Positions 54,621 through 63,566 are shown, counted from the first letter of the stretch. The stretch is 64,000 bases of DNA from an uncultured Alphaproteobacteria bacterium (GCA_944390315.1 CALXPO010000011.1:1-64000), one strand, 5' to 3'. The notes: generated from the letters alone by a model not told the origin. Program-made: numbers and translations.

Positions 54621-55166
54621 ATGCAAAAATTCAATATTCGACAATTATTTCCTCTTATGGCTGTCGTTGTAGGCGTTCTAGGTGTTATTGTTTGGTTTTA
54701 TATCACACCAAACAAAAAACTGGATCAAGCCGCCCGACAGGTTACGGAAATCGCTCAACAAATAAGAAAACATTTTGTTGCCCGAATCGATTATTGGAAA
54801 TTAGATACAAAATATGTTGCAGATAATAATATATTAACTAATTTTGTGTACCATAACGGCAACTTAGTTAATGCTCTCGGCAAAAAGGTTGTTATTGGCC
54901 AAAATGAAGACGGAACAACCATTATGCCCGGAGATCGGACTTTTGGGATCGCTTATACGGGTTTAACTGGTGCAGAGTGCATTGCTCTCTCATCTTACCA
55001 CTTTGAGCATCCCGAGGACATTGGTCTTCTTGCCATAACCATCATAAACAGCGACAATCGTCAGAGTTTTGACTGGGGGGAAGGAGATTATAAATTGCCG
55101 ATTAATCGGCAAAAAGCAAAAAGATTTTGCAAAAATAATTCGACTATCTTGTGGACATTCGAATAA
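54621..55166 (+). CDS. Pilin-like protein without a prepilin peptidase site
   Basis: The 181-residue protein has an N-terminal membrane helix (about 9-30) followed by an amphipathic helix and a C-terminal domain like that of the neighbouring pilins. It shares a G-L-[ST]-x-E-C-[IV] segment (GLTGAECIAL here, GLSKEACVQM there) and a late Cys followed by a W near the end. The usual GRSMxE cleavage motif is missing (MQKFNIRQLFPLMAVVVG instead), so prepilin peptidase should not process it. The ATG at 54621 comes 5 bases after the previous stop. It may be an initiating or anchoring pseudopilin. Confidence 0.7.
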   Translation: MQKFNIRQLFPLMAVVVGVLGVIVWFYITPNKKLDQAARQVTEIAQQIRKHFVARIDYWKLDTKYVADNNILTNFVYHNGNLVNALGKKVVIGQNEDGTTIMPGDRTFGIAYTGLTGAECIALSSYHFEHPEDIGLLAITIINSDNRQSFDWGEGDYKLPINRQKAKRFCKNNSTILWTFE

Positions 55167-55204
55167 TTTTCTGGATATTTTTTGCTTTATCAATTAAAAA
55201 AAAC

Positions 55205-55233
55205 TTGTATTTTTTGTAAATATAAGCTAAATT
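55205..55233 (+). promoter_or_regulatory. Possible promoter of pilin 1
   Basis: TTGTAT (55205-55210) and TAAATT (55228-55233) are 17 bases apart, 37 bases before the ATG. The region is AT-rich, so the match is weak. Confidence 0.3.
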
Positions 55234-55269
55234 ACTTAGTTGGAATACGATTTTTTTTGGGAGAAAAAA

Positions 55270-55848
55270 ATGAATACTTTTAATAAAAAAGAACAAAGTG
55301 GACGTTCAATGGTTGAAATGCTCGGTGTTTTGGCTATTATCGGTGTGCTCTCAGTTGGTGGTATCGCCGGTTACTCCAAAGCTATGGCTAAATTCAAAAC
55401 TTCTAAAGCCTTAGACCAAGTTTCTACAACAGTTGCTAACGTTCGTACTCTTTATTCCGGTCAACCGAACTATTCTGGTTTGACCACTGAAGTTGCTATT
55501 CAAATGGGTGCTATCGGTGCTGAAATGTTAGGTGGCAGTTCTGCTACTTCTGCTTCGGTTGCATACAACGCTTTCAATGGTGCAGTAACTATTAGTGCAA
55601 CTACTGTTTCCGGTCGTACAAATGCAGGCTTTGAATTGGTATTCTCTGGTTTGTCAAAAGAAGCTTGTGTTCAAATGGCATCTTCTGACTGGGGTTCAGG
55701 TTCCGGTTCTGGTTTAGTCAGTGTTCAAGCCGGTTCAGCTACTGCAGGAACAACAGCTGCGGGTACTTTGCCTTTGAATTTGGCTACAGCCGCATCTGGT
55801 TGTAATCAAGAAGGTGATAACAATAAAGTTACTTGGATTTATTACTAA
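55270..55848 (+). CDS. pilS: Type IVb major pilin (prepilin), paralogue 1
   Basis: The 192-residue prepilin has a short basic leader and a class III signal (QSG then RSMVEMLGVLAIIGV), with Glu at mature position +5. The probable cleavage is after Gly, leaving an Arg as the first mature residue. The body has a typical pilin alpha-spine, then a Ser/Gly/Thr-rich beta domain with two Cys (EACVQM and SGCNQEG) for the C-terminal disulfide loop. It uses codons such as GTT, GGT and GCT much more uniformly than neighbours, consistent with high expression. GGGAG precedes the ATG. A terminator follows at once. Confidence 0.93.
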   Translation: MNTFNKKEQSGRSMVEMLGVLAIIGVLSVGGIAGYSKAMAKFKTSKALDQVSTTVANVRTLYSGQPNYSGLTTEVAIQMGAIGAEMLGGSSATSASVAYNAFNGAVTISATTVSGRTNAGFELVFSGLSKEACVQMASSDWGSGSGSGLVSVQAGSATAGTTAAGTLPLNLATAASGCNQEGDNNKVTWIYY

Positions 55849-55866
55849 TAAGCCTAAACGGCTTAA

Positions 55867-55896
55867 AAAAAGGAAGGTTTTGCCTTCCTTTTTTTA
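55867..55896 (+). terminator. Intrinsic terminator of pilin 1
   Basis: AAGGAAGG pairs with CCTTCCTT over a short loop, with a long T-run. It ends the pilus operon; element A2 begins directly after it. Confidence 0.9.
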
Positions 55897-56042
55897 TGAT
55901 TTGAACGTAACATTACCTGTGTAAGCAGGTAGATGTAAACGTACCAGCCCAGCCGTAAGGCTTGCGGAGCTTTGAGGCTGGGCAAACGAAGTTCGAATAG
56001 GCTAATACCACTTGCGTCAGCGAGTGGAAGTTTATGGCTTGA
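55896..56042 (+). repeat. Intergenic element family A, copy 2
   Basis: This copy is nearly identical to A1 (11308-11453). Hairpins include TACCTGTGTAAGCAGGTA, the long stem closed by GCCCAGCC/GGCTGGGC around GTAA, and CCACTTGC/GCGAGTGG around GTCA with eight pairs. It begins at the terminator T-run. Confidence 0.85.
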
Positions 56043-56060
56043 ACATCATATCTCCTATAT

Positions 56061-56180
56061 CAGCAAGAGGGAATGATACCAGCCCAGCTGTAAGGCTTGC
56101 GAGCTTTGAGGCTGGGCAAACGAAGTTTGAATAAGTTAATACCACACTTGCGTCAACGAATGGAAGTTTATGCTTTAAAC
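56061..56180 (+). repeat. Intergenic element family A, copy 2' (truncated, tandem)
   Basis: A second, diverged A copy follows A2 in the same direction. The first hairpin is lost; the GCCCAGC/GGCTGGGC stem and later part remain, with substitutions. The rest of the gap (56181-56779) is AT-rich and I see nothing in it. Confidence 0.75.
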
Positions 56181-56779
56181 ATCCTATGACCTTTATTAAA
56201 AACCAATGCAGATATGATTTTATATTATACGGTTAGTAAAAACTTGGTTTCAATAACAGCTAAATCCGAATAAATAAAATTTCCCCATTGCTCTTCGTAA
56301 TTTGAGCATTTATAGAAAATAATTCTATTACATAAAAATGTGTTTTCATTAATTAGTGTAAAGAAAAATACTGTTGGACTCTGACTGAATGCCAGATTTA
56401 AAAAACGTCAACTTTCCTAATTAAAATATTGCTTATGTTTTATATAGGCTCATGTATGAAGCAATAAACGTTTCATGATAGAATCTCAGGATATTTGAAC
56501 AAATAATGCCCATACGTATTTTAGCCGTTTTATATCCCCTACGACCTAAAAAATCTATATCGAAATGCCCCAAAAGAACCTTGCATAAACAAGAGACATC
56601 TCCATTTTATAATTTTGCCCCCTGCTAAAACTGGCTTTTATGAAACCAAAGTATTTATCTGAAACAAATACCTTCTTAATTGTTTTTCTTTCAAAACATC
56701 TAATATTTTAAACTATCTTTCTTATTTTTATTTACTATAATTTCTACTATGAATTTATGTTCACGTCTTTCAAATATAC

Positions 56780-56808
56780 TTGTCTTTACTAAAAATAATT
56801 TTTATATT
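56780..56808 (+). promoter_or_regulatory. Promoter of pilin 2
   Basis: TTGTCT (56780-56785) and TATATT (56803-56808) are 17 bases apart. The ATG lies about 30 bases downstream. Confidence 0.45.
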
Positions 56809-56839
56809 TGCTTTAATAACCTGACAAAAGGAAATGATA

Positions 56840-57430
56840 ATGACCTATAAATTTATTCCTATGCAATATGGACGTTCAATGATTGAAATGCTTGGCGTAT
56901 TATCTGTCGTCGGGATATTATCGGTCGCCGGAATTACCGGATATTCGCAAGCTATGGCAAAAAATAAGTTAACAAAAGCAATGGAACAGCTATCCGCTAC
57001 CGTTACAAGTATCAGAGCCATGTATTCGGCTCAGCCTAATTACAGTGGATTGACCACTGCCACCGCTATCCAAATGGGATTAATTGATGTTGATATGTTA
57101 AATCAGCAGGACGTAACGACTGCTTCCAAAATATTTAACGCTTTCAGCGGCAGTGTAGATATCAATGCCGTCAGCACCACATACCACGGTATCACCAAGC
57201 CTCTCGGCGGCTTTGAAATAAAATTTTCCGGTTTATCAAAAGACGCTTGCGTTCAAATGGCAACGGCAAACTGGGGGACAGGAAGCGGAATTATAAGTGT
57301 TCAGGCCGGCGAAAACCAAAATAATATCGGCAAAAGTGAAAATGGTTCTTTGCCGCTAAATATGGCAACGGCTATTTCAGGTTGCAATGAAGACGGCAAC
57401 GGCAATTCTATTATTTGGATATTTTATTAA
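56840..57430 (+). CDS. Type IVb prepilin, paralogue 2
   Basis: The 196-residue prepilin has the same signal class (YG then RSMIEMLGVLSVVG) and the same late Cys pair (DACVQM and SGCNEDG) as pilin 1; similarity runs along the whole length. AAAAGGA precedes the ATG at 56840 by a normal distance. Its stop codon is followed at once by the ATG of the OpgB-like gene, so the two are translationally coupled. It has its own promoter, unlike the operon-encoded pilin 1, and may be an alternative or minor pilin. Confidence 0.9.
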   Translation: MTYKFIPMQYGRSMIEMLGVLSVVGILSVAGITGYSQAMAKNKLTKAMEQLSATVTSIRAMYSAQPNYSGLTTATAIQMGLIDVDMLNQQDVTTASKIFNAFSGSVDINAVSTTYHGITKPLGGFEIKFSGLSKDACVQMATANWGTGSGIISVQAGENQNNIGKSENGSLPLNMATAISGCNEDGNGNSIIWIFY

Positions 57431-59179
57431 ATGAAAACTTTTACCGGTATATTATCTTATTTTTTGTGGACCGCAATTTTTGCGGCCTTGTGGACCTATG
57501 TTAATTTTGGTCAACTTTCTGTACCGCAAACTTTGAGCAATTTAGCAAATATTAATGTCATATCCTCTAAAATTTTGCTTTCTTTCGGTTTATGGGTAAT
57601 GTTGCCCTCGATAATATTGTCTTTTGCACCGGGGAAATTGCAGCTTATTTTTATTCCTATAGGATTAGCTTTTTTCTTTTTTGAGTTTAATATTATAAAA
57701 TATTTTTTGAACCAAAATGTCTATAATACGCTATATGAAGACGAATTTGTCACAATAAATAAACATGAAATTTCTCATCCCGAGAATGCGCATAATTTAG
57801 TCGTCATTTATGTTGAATCTCTCGAAAAACAGTATGGGGACTCCAAATATAATCGCGAAATATTAACACCCTTTATACAAGCTCAAAAAGATAAAGAAAT
57901 TTCATTTGAAGGATATTATCAATTGCCTGCTACAAAATATACCCTTGCCGGCATTTTAGCCTCTCAATGCGCTCTTAAGAACAATTCCGATTTCAAAAAT
58001 ACTATTTCAACTCCGGATTTTTATCCTCAACTTGCCTGCATTCCGGACATCTTAGCTCAAAATGGCTATACAAATTATTTTTTCAAATCTGCAAATTTGG
58101 AATTTGCCAATACCATTTTTTATGCAAAACAACATAGTTTTCAAGTGATGAAAGGCTATCCGCAGTGGAAAGCAGAAAATCCAGACAACACAAATATTCA
58201 AGGAAATTCTTGGGGTGTGCGTGATAGTTTTTTATATGAACAAATTAAAAATACCATCTTGCAAGCCGAAGCCAAACATAAACCTTATGCTATTTTTGCA
58301 ATTACCGTAGATACTCACGGTGAAGCAGATTTTCTTGATCCTCTTTGCCAACCTGCAGCTGTCAATTCACAAAATATTGTTAAATGTGCTGATACTTTAC
58401 TTAAAAATTTTATTGAATGGTGCCAAACACAACCTTTTTATAAACAATTGACCATCGTGATACTGGGAGATCATACGGCACACGGCATAAATAATCCGAT
58501 TTATATCAAACAACCTCAAAATCGACAAATTGAAAATATTATTTTTAATTCGGTCAAAAAGGATAAAATAGCGCATCAATGGACAACTTTTGACGTAGCT
58601 CCAACCATTATGGAAGCTATTGGATACACTATGCCGGCTATGGGATTGGGGCGCTCACTTTTTGCAAATGAGCCAACTTTGTACGAAAAATATGGTAAAA
58701 AATTAAATATCCTATTGGAACAACAATCTCATTTTTTGGACCATGCAACCTCTGACAAAACACTTACCAAATATGTCAACAAACGCTTTTTGAAAATTAA
58801 GAAAAATCATCTCTATCAAGGAGAAAATGAGCTGATGCCCTTAAAAGAATTTTCTTATCAAGCCGATTTTTCTTTAGGATATCTTTGGCTCAGAAATCTT
58901 AATTTAGAAATCGATTCTTCTCAAGAAGCAACGCTCGAAATAGATGCCATTGCCATACATAATAATAAAGACAGAGTGTTTAACGTTTATGCCAACGATG
59001 AAAAAATCGGACAAATGATTTTTGAAAAAGATAAAAATGAAAACAAAACCTTTTATATCACCATACCCAGGCACATTATGCAGCATAAAAAAATAACTCT
59101 AGACTTTATTAATAACGATATTCAGCATTGGAGCATGCACTTGCTGGGAATAGGAATCAGAAAATTAACCATACGCTAA
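57431..59179 (+). CDS. OpgB/MdoB-like phosphoglycerol transferase
   Basis: OpgB (MdoB) transfers phosphoglycerol from phosphatidylglycerol to periplasmic glucans. This 582-residue protein has three to four N-terminal membrane segments (to about residue 95), then an alkaline-phosphatase-fold domain. Conserved features include IYVESLE (Glu129), the catalytic-Thr motif KYTLAGILASQC (Thr171), TVDTHGE (292-298) and LGDHTAHG (346-353). The C-terminal 130 residues form an extra beta domain. E. coli OpgB is about 760 residues. Because it starts one base after a pilin gene and a third pilin gene follows, its acceptor may be a pilin, as in Neisseria pilin phosphoglycerol transfer; that is inference. 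Confidence 0.85.
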   Translation: MKTFTGILSYFLWTAIFAALWTYVNFGQLSVPQTLSNLANINVISSKILLSFGLWVMLPSIILSFAPGKLQLIFIPIGLAFFFFEFNIIKYFLNQNVYNTLYEDEFVTINKHEISHPENAHNLVVIYVESLEKQYGDSKYNREILTPFIQAQKDKEISFEGYYQLPATKYTLAGILASQCALKNNSDFKNTISTPDFYPQLACIPDILAQNGYTNYFFKSANLEFANTIFYAKQHSFQVMKGYPQWKAENPDNTNIQGNSWGVRDSFLYEQIKNTILQAEAKHKPYAIFAITVDTHGEADFLDPLCQPAAVNSQNIVKCADTLLKNFIEWCQTQPFYKQLTIVILGDHTAHGINNPIYIKQPQNRQIENIIFNSVKKDKIAHQWTTFDVAPTIMEAIGYTMPAMGLGRSLFANEPTLYEKYGKKLNILLEQQSHFLDHATSDKTLTKYVNKRFLKIKKNHLYQGENELMPLKEFSYQADFSLGYLWLRNLNLEIDSSQEATLEIDAIAIHNNKDRVFNVYANDEKIGQMIFEKDKNENKTFYITIPRHIMQHKKITLDFINNDIQHWSMHLLGIGIRKLTIR

Positions 59180-59284
59180 TTTGTTGAAATTTTTATTTTT
59201 TATTTAAAAAATATGTAATTTTAATTGTAATTTTATATAAATTAGTATATCGTGTTAAAAAATGTTTTTTTTTGCAGGTATGTC

Positions 59285-59878
59285 ATGCAGAACTTGATAA
59301 AATTTCAGAGCGGACGCTCTATGATTGAAATAATTTCCGTATTGGCTATTATCGGTATGCTTTCCATCGGCGGTATAGCCGGATATTCTAAAGCTATGGA
59401 AAAAATGAACACCAACAAATTGATAGAAGATGTCGCTTTCACCCTCCGACGCATTAACACCCTCTACTCAAATCAGAAATCTTTTGAAAATATTGATAAA
59501 TATGTATACGAACTAAACATTGTACAAGGTGTGCATAAAACCGAGGGAATGCAAAAAAAACTTATTCATGCTCTAAACGGAGAAGTTATCGTTAAATCTA
59601 TTGCCTACAATAATGGCTGCGTCATTGTATACAACGGTTTGAACCAAGCAGCTTGTTCAACTCTAACCACAACAGATTTTGGAATAAATTCTTCGGGATT
59701 GGCTTATATGGTCGTCAGCCCAACAGGCATTATCCCGCCAAGAGGTTTTCCTTCAAATTTGGATTGGGGAGAATTTAGAGCCGAAGATTTGCCTTTATCA
59801 CCGGCTGAAGCAGTTTCTTATTGTAACTGTGATTCCTTTTATAAGTGCGGAATTGCGTGGTTTTTCAAAATACAATAA
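59285..59878 (+). CDS. Type IVb prepilin-like protein, paralogue 3 (diverged)
   Basis: The 197-residue protein has the prepilin signal (QSG then RSMIEIISVLAIIG) but a body different from pilins 1 and 2. It keeps the helix and two regions with Cys (NNGCVIVYNGLNQAACS and SYCNCDSFYKCG), with four to six Cys in all, more than the others. The ATG at 59285 follows a weak AGGT site. It lies 105 bases after the OpgB-like gene. It is probably a minor pilin or tip subunit. Confidence 0.82.
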   Translation: MQNLIKFQSGRSMIEIISVLAIIGMLSIGGIAGYSKAMEKMNTNKLIEDVAFTLRRINTLYSNQKSFENIDKYVYELNIVQGVHKTEGMQKKLIHALNGEVIVKSIAYNNGCVIVYNGLNQAACSTLTTTDFGINSSGLAYMVVSPTGIIPPRGFPSNLDWGEFRAEDLPLSPAEAVSYCNCDSFYKCGIAWFFKIQ

Positions 59879-59884
59879 AAAATC

Positions 59885-60451
59885 TTATGAGAAATCTATC
59901 GATATCAAAACCGCTGTATAAGGATTGCCGGAAGGACTGCAAATAAAAACTCCGCTTTCTATGCTCTCTTTATCAAGTTTTAAATTAAAGCTCCTTACAG
60001 AAATAAAATTCAGTCCGTTGAGCGAGTAAGAAAGCTCATATCTATGCTTTTCCGTTCGTTTTAACCTAAACCATACTTCCTGTTCGCTTCCTATAATAGG
60101 TGTAAGTGCCATATCGGAATCACCATCGTTCGTTACAACGGTTCCGACATTCATGTTTGTACCATTCTTGGAAAACAGAGAAATCTTAAACCAATTTTTA
60201 TCGTCTATTCTGCCCATTAATCCGCATTGTGCAAAATTTAGCGGTATTCCGCATCTCCAGTGCGTCGTCATAGAAAAAGCTCCTTGTTTGGAGCAAAAGA
60301 AAAAATGTCCATTAATTTTATTGTAGTCTTCTGTTTTATCTTGCCAAAAGTCCGTCTTAGGAAGCGCGGTTATCTTTAAACCGCGCTCACTAAATGCGAA
60401 CTCATTGGGCTCATTCAGCCATTCAAAATTGCGTAACGCCTCCAGTAACAT
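59885..60451 (-). CDS. DUF1349 family protein
   Basis: The 188-residue protein resembles DUF1349 (concanavalin-A-like fold), with a start like NFEWLNEPNEF, the DFWQDKTEDY motif near residue 35 and WFKISLF in the middle. No enzymatic activity is established for the family, which is annotated as a regulator of enolase in older databases. Its ATG overlaps the stop of the DnaJ-like gene (TGATG), so both are co-translated. No signal peptide or membrane segment is seen. Confidence 0.75.
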   Translation of the reverse strand: MLLEALRNFEWLNEPNEFAFSERGLKITALPKTDFWQDKTEDYNKINGHFFFCSKQGAFSMTTHWRCGIPLNFAQCGLMGRIDDKNWFKISLFSKNGTNMNVGTVVTNDGDSDMALTPIIGSEQEVWFRLKRTEKHRYELSYSLNGLNFISVRSFNLKLDKESIESGVFICSPSGNPYTAVLISIDFS

Positions 60452-61395
60452 CAAAAAGTCCTTACATTTTCATCCGGAAGACTTTGCAACACTTTTTCCA
60501 AATCGGCATTTTTATTTCGCGGAGAAACAATTCTTAAACTAACCAACTGATCTCCGACACCGTTTCTATTTTTGAGTCCTTTGCCTTTCAGACGCAGTTT
60601 ATCCCCACTACTTGCATAGGGAGGAATTTTTACCATAACTTGACCATCAATAGTCGGAACTGTAACTTTTGCGCCTAAAACGGCTTCTTTTATGCTGATT
60701 GGCAATTCTATTAATATATTTTGCCCATCAAGACTAAAATACGGATGTTTTTCAACATTAAGCGTAATCAGGACATCACCGTTTTCTCCGCCATAGTGAC
60801 CGGGATTTCCAAGGCCTTTCAAGCGTAATGTCTGACCATCGACAGTTCCCGAAGGAATCTTTACATTAATATTTTTTCCGTTAAGCAATACTTGTCTTTC
60901 CCCACCTTTAACAGCGGTAAGAAAATCGATACACATTGTATAATTAATATCTTCACCTTTTCTGACTCGGCGCGAAGAACCTCCAAAACCTTGGTAGGCT
61001 CCCTGTGTTCCTCCGCCAAAAGCTGAAAAAATATCATCTCCGAAAATTGAAGAAAAGTCAAAATTAGCACCGGCGCCGCTTGACGAAGACGAATAAAATC
61101 CTCTTTGACCAAAAGGATTTTCTGCTCCGCTATAAGTCCCACCGCCAAAGCCGGCGCCAAAACCCGTTGGCTTTCCGTCAGCATCAATTTCATTATTATC
61201 ATATTGCTTACGTTTTTCGTCATCTCCCAAGATATCATAAGCTGCCGATACCTCTTTAAATTTGTCGGCAGCCTGCGGATTATCTTTATTAACATCCGGA
61301 TGATATTTTCGCGCCAGCTTATGATATGCCGTTTTAATTTCTGCTTTAGTCGCAGTCTTAGAAACGCCTAATATACTATATAAATCTTTTCCCAT
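60451..61395 (-). CDS. DnaJ/CbpA-like co-chaperone without zinc finger
   Basis: J-domain proteins stimulate Hsp70 ATPase activity. The 314-residue protein has an N-terminal J domain with the HPD triad (KYHPDVNKDN, about residue 33), a Gly/Phe-rich linker (about 75-140) and two C-terminal beta-sandwich domains (about 145-300). There is no CxxCxGxG zinc-finger region, so it is CbpA-like (type B) rather than canonical DnaJ. The length is typical of CbpA. It is transcribed ahead of the DUF1349 gene. Confidence 0.88.
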   Translation of the reverse strand: MGKDLYSILGVSKTATKAEIKTAYHKLARKYHPDVNKDNPQAADKFKEVSAAYDILGDDEKRKQYDNNEIDADGKPTGFGAGFGGGTYSGAENPFGQRGFYSSSSSGAGANFDFSSIFGDDIFSAFGGGTQGAYQGFGGSSRRVRKGEDINYTMCIDFLTAVKGGERQVLLNGKNINVKIPSGTVDGQTLRLKGLGNPGHYGGENGDVLITLNVEKHPYFSLDGQNILIELPISIKEAVLGAKVTVPTIDGQVMVKIPPYASSGDKLRLKGKGLKNRNGVGDQLVSLRIVSPRNKNADLEKVLQSLPDENVRTF

Positions 61396-61458
61396 TTGAT
61401 ACTCTTTAGCTTATTTTAAAATTGCTGTTCTTTGTATCTATATAGGAAATATTACATT

Positions 61459-61947
61459 CTATTGCAAGCGCAAGCAATCAAAAGTAGCCCGTCTTGCATA
61501 ATTTTTGTAAAGAATAACGCTACGGAGTACTGCCGTACGATTGCCATGTTCTTGACAATAGCGTGAAGCCAAAGGAGCTAATTCGTCAACACGTACATCC
61601 TTATACTCATAGGTTACATAATTTTCAGAACGCGCTTTGATAACAACATTATTGATGAAGCGATCATAAGCTGAATCATAGGCAAGTTTTTCCAACGGTT
61701 CATCGGGATGCATAACCTCAATTTCTTCTTTATTTTTATCTTCGCCTTTATCTTCAGTTGCTTGAGCATTGGTCGTTTCATTCTTTGTCTCAGCAGGTAT
61801 TGCCGTCGCCTGCACTTTTTCCTTTTCTGATGTTGCGGCAACGTTGTTTTCAACGTTTAATGAATTTTCATCGTAGTAATATTCATTATACTGACATCCG
61901 GCCAAGATAAAGGCCAAACCCCAAACGGCATATTTCAGCTTGATCAT
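61459..61947 (-). CDS. Lipoprotein, unknown
   Basis: The 162-residue product has a lipobox (FILAGC, Cys at about 18) and an acidic, disordered middle part. The last 75 residues or so are more ordered and include two Cys (RYCQEHG and FDCLRLQ) that might form a disulfide. The ATG at 61947 is chosen because it starts the signal peptide and has GGGGA upstream. I recognise no family. The upstream neighbour also encodes a small exported protein. Confidence 0.7.
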   Translation of the reverse strand: MIKLKYAVWGLAFILAGCQYNEYYYDENSLNVENNVAATSEKEKVQATAIPAETKNETTNAQATEDKGEDKNKEEIEVMHPDEPLEKLAYDSAYDRFINNVVIKARSENYVTYEYKDVRVDELAPLASRYCQEHGNRTAVLRSVILYKNYARRATFDCLRLQ

Positions 61948-62010
61948 TTGTTTTCCCCACATTATTAGTTCTACTTCATAAGATATAACATTTTTTTTGT
62001 TATGCAATAA

Positions 62011-62316
62011 TTAATCAAGCAAATTATATAAGTCTTTTCCTGCTTGTTCCAAAATTTGCAAAACACGGCGGTTGGTCGTATTTTTACTTCTGTTATTACT
62101 CAATTTATCCAGCATTTTCTGAACTTTGGCATTAAATCTTTTGTCTTCGCGCAGTCTTTCTATATTACGAATATTTTCTTCGTCATCTATTTTATAATTA
62201 ACCACAGCTCGTAAAACGGCTATGTATTGTGCGTCTTTGGTCGCCGACATTTGTGCTTTTGCTTCAAAAGAAAAAATAAATATTGAAAATACCATGAGTA
62301 AAATGATTTTTTTCAT
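62011..62316 (-). CDS. Small exported helical protein
   Basis: The 101-residue protein has a signal peptide (ending AKA-Q, about 22) and a mature part of about 80 residues, highly charged and helical. GGAG lies 7 bases before the ATG at 62316. It precedes the lipoprotein gene by 63 bases on the same strand. No family is recognised. Confidence 0.65.
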   Translation of the reverse strand: MKKIILLMVFSIFIFSFEAKAQMSATKDAQYIAVLRAVVNYKIDDEENIRNIERLREDKRFNAKVQKMLDKLSNNRSKNTTNRRVLQILEQAGKDLYNLLD

Positions 62317-62345
62317 ACACAGTCTCCAAAACAATCAAAAAAATA

Positions 62346-62373
62346 TTGTGTTAATCGATACAAATAATATAAT
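62346..62373 (+). promoter_or_regulatory. Promoter of the ELM1-like gene
   Basis: TTGTGT (62346-62351) and a perfect TATAAT (62368-62373) are 16 bases apart, 44 bases before the ATG at 62418. Confidence 0.5.
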
Positions 62374-62417
62374 AACAAACGAATCGTTTTACTATAAAAA
62401 TATTAGAGTTATCAAAC

Positions 62418-63398
62418 ATGAAAAAAACTATTTGGGTACTATGCGACGATCGTAAAGGAAGCGTCGGTCAGGCAAAAGGTATTGCAATGAAACTCGGCGA
62501 TACTTTTGAAATTGTTGAAAAAGAAATTGTTTACAATAAATTGGCAGGTCTGCCAAATTGGTTGCGCCGATCCACTTTATTGGGCGTAGATCTTAAAAAA
62601 AGTTCTCCTCTTAAGGGACAGGAATTTCCAGATGCCGTTATGTCCGTCAGTCGCAGAACTTTGCCGATTGCTTTATGGATTAAAAAGAAATCGGGAAACA
62701 AAACAAAAATCATTCAATTAATGTTCCCCGGAAAATTCGGACTCGATAAAATTGATTTGCTCGTTATATCCGAACATGATCGCGGCAAAACCGACGGAAA
62801 TAATGTCTTTTATGTTACCGGAAGTCCGCATCGCGCTTTTCCCGAAGTGTTGGACGAAGCTCGTAAAAAATGGACCCCCGTTTTTGAAAAATTGCCCAGA
62901 CCTTGGACCGTTGTCATTTTAGGCGGCGAGATTAAAAATAAACCCGTTAATCCCGAAAATTTTGAATTGCTCGGCGAGCGTCTATTGCAACTGCATAATG
63001 TTATAAGCGGGTCGCTTTTGGTTACTTCATCACGACGCACGGGCAAACAAGCTGAAGATATCATTATGAACAAAATAAAAGATATTCCTTCTTATACCTA
63101 TCTTTGGGGTGAGAAAAAAGAAAATCCGATTATGGGTTTTTATGCTTGTGCTGACCGAATTGTGGCAACGGGAGATTCTGTTTCGATGGTATGTGAATCT
63201 TGCGGCACCGGAAAACCTGTCATGATATTTAAAGGAAAAGGTTGGCTGCCCAAAAAACACCAAAAATTTGTGCAATCTTTATATGACGGACATTATGCCG
63301 TTGATATTGATGCTCCTAATGCCTTGGATTTTGTTCCTGACAAAAGTTTAAATCCGGCTTTCGAAATTGCCGACAAAATTAAGGAAATGTTTTCATAA
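62418..63398 (+). CDS. ELM1-like protein (DUF1022, mitochondrial-fission ELM1 family)
   Basis: The 326-residue protein matches the ELM1/DUF1022 family common in Alphaproteobacteria and plants. It begins with a short strand and GSVGQAKGIA, has a middle motif PRPWTVVILGG and a nucleotide-sugar-transferase-like end (ATGDSVSMVCESCGTGKPV). The structure resembles GT-B glycosyltransferases, and bacterial members are thought to act in envelope biogenesis, but no reaction is established. It is monocistronic with a strong terminator. No ribosome binding site is evident. Confidence 0.85.
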   Translation: MKKTIWVLCDDRKGSVGQAKGIAMKLGDTFEIVEKEIVYNKLAGLPNWLRRSTLLGVDLKKSSPLKGQEFPDAVMSVSRRTLPIALWIKKKSGNKTKIIQLMFPGKFGLDKIDLLVISEHDRGKTDGNNVFYVTGSPHRAFPEVLDEARKKWTPVFEKLPRPWTVVILGGEIKNKPVNPENFELLGERLLQLHNVISGSLLVTSSRRTGKQAEDIIMNKIKDIPSYTYLWGEKKENPIMGFYACADRIVATGDSVSMVCESCGTGKPVMIFKGKGWLPKKHQKFVQSLYDGHYAVDIDAPNALDFVPDKSLNPAFEIADKIKEMFS

Positions 63399-63422
63399 AT
63401 ATTTTAGAAATTTCCAATATAT

Positions 63423-63450
63423 AAAAAAGGCACCGTACGGTGCCTTTTTT
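63423..63450 (+). terminator. Intrinsic terminator of the ELM1-like gene
   Basis: AAAAAAGGCACCG pairs with CGGTGCCTTTTTT around TA. It is followed at once by element B2. Confidence 0.93.
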
Positions 63451-63452
63451 AT

Positions 63453-63566
63453 ATGTTATTAGTGCCTTACAGAAAACCCCGAGTTTACTCGGGGCTGAAT
63501 GCCAAGGTGTTGGAACAACACCGCTCCACGCCAACGAGCGTGGTCAAACCGTAAGGTTTGTAGCTG
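63453..63566 (+). repeat. Intergenic element family B, copy 2
   Basis: This copy is almost identical to B1 and has the same four hairpins; the first is perfect here (CCCCGAG/CTCGGGG around TTTA). A further hairpin at 63575-63592 (CCCCCAG/CTGGGGG around TTTA) has the same loop but a different stem, like a covarying extra copy. Confidence 0.85.
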
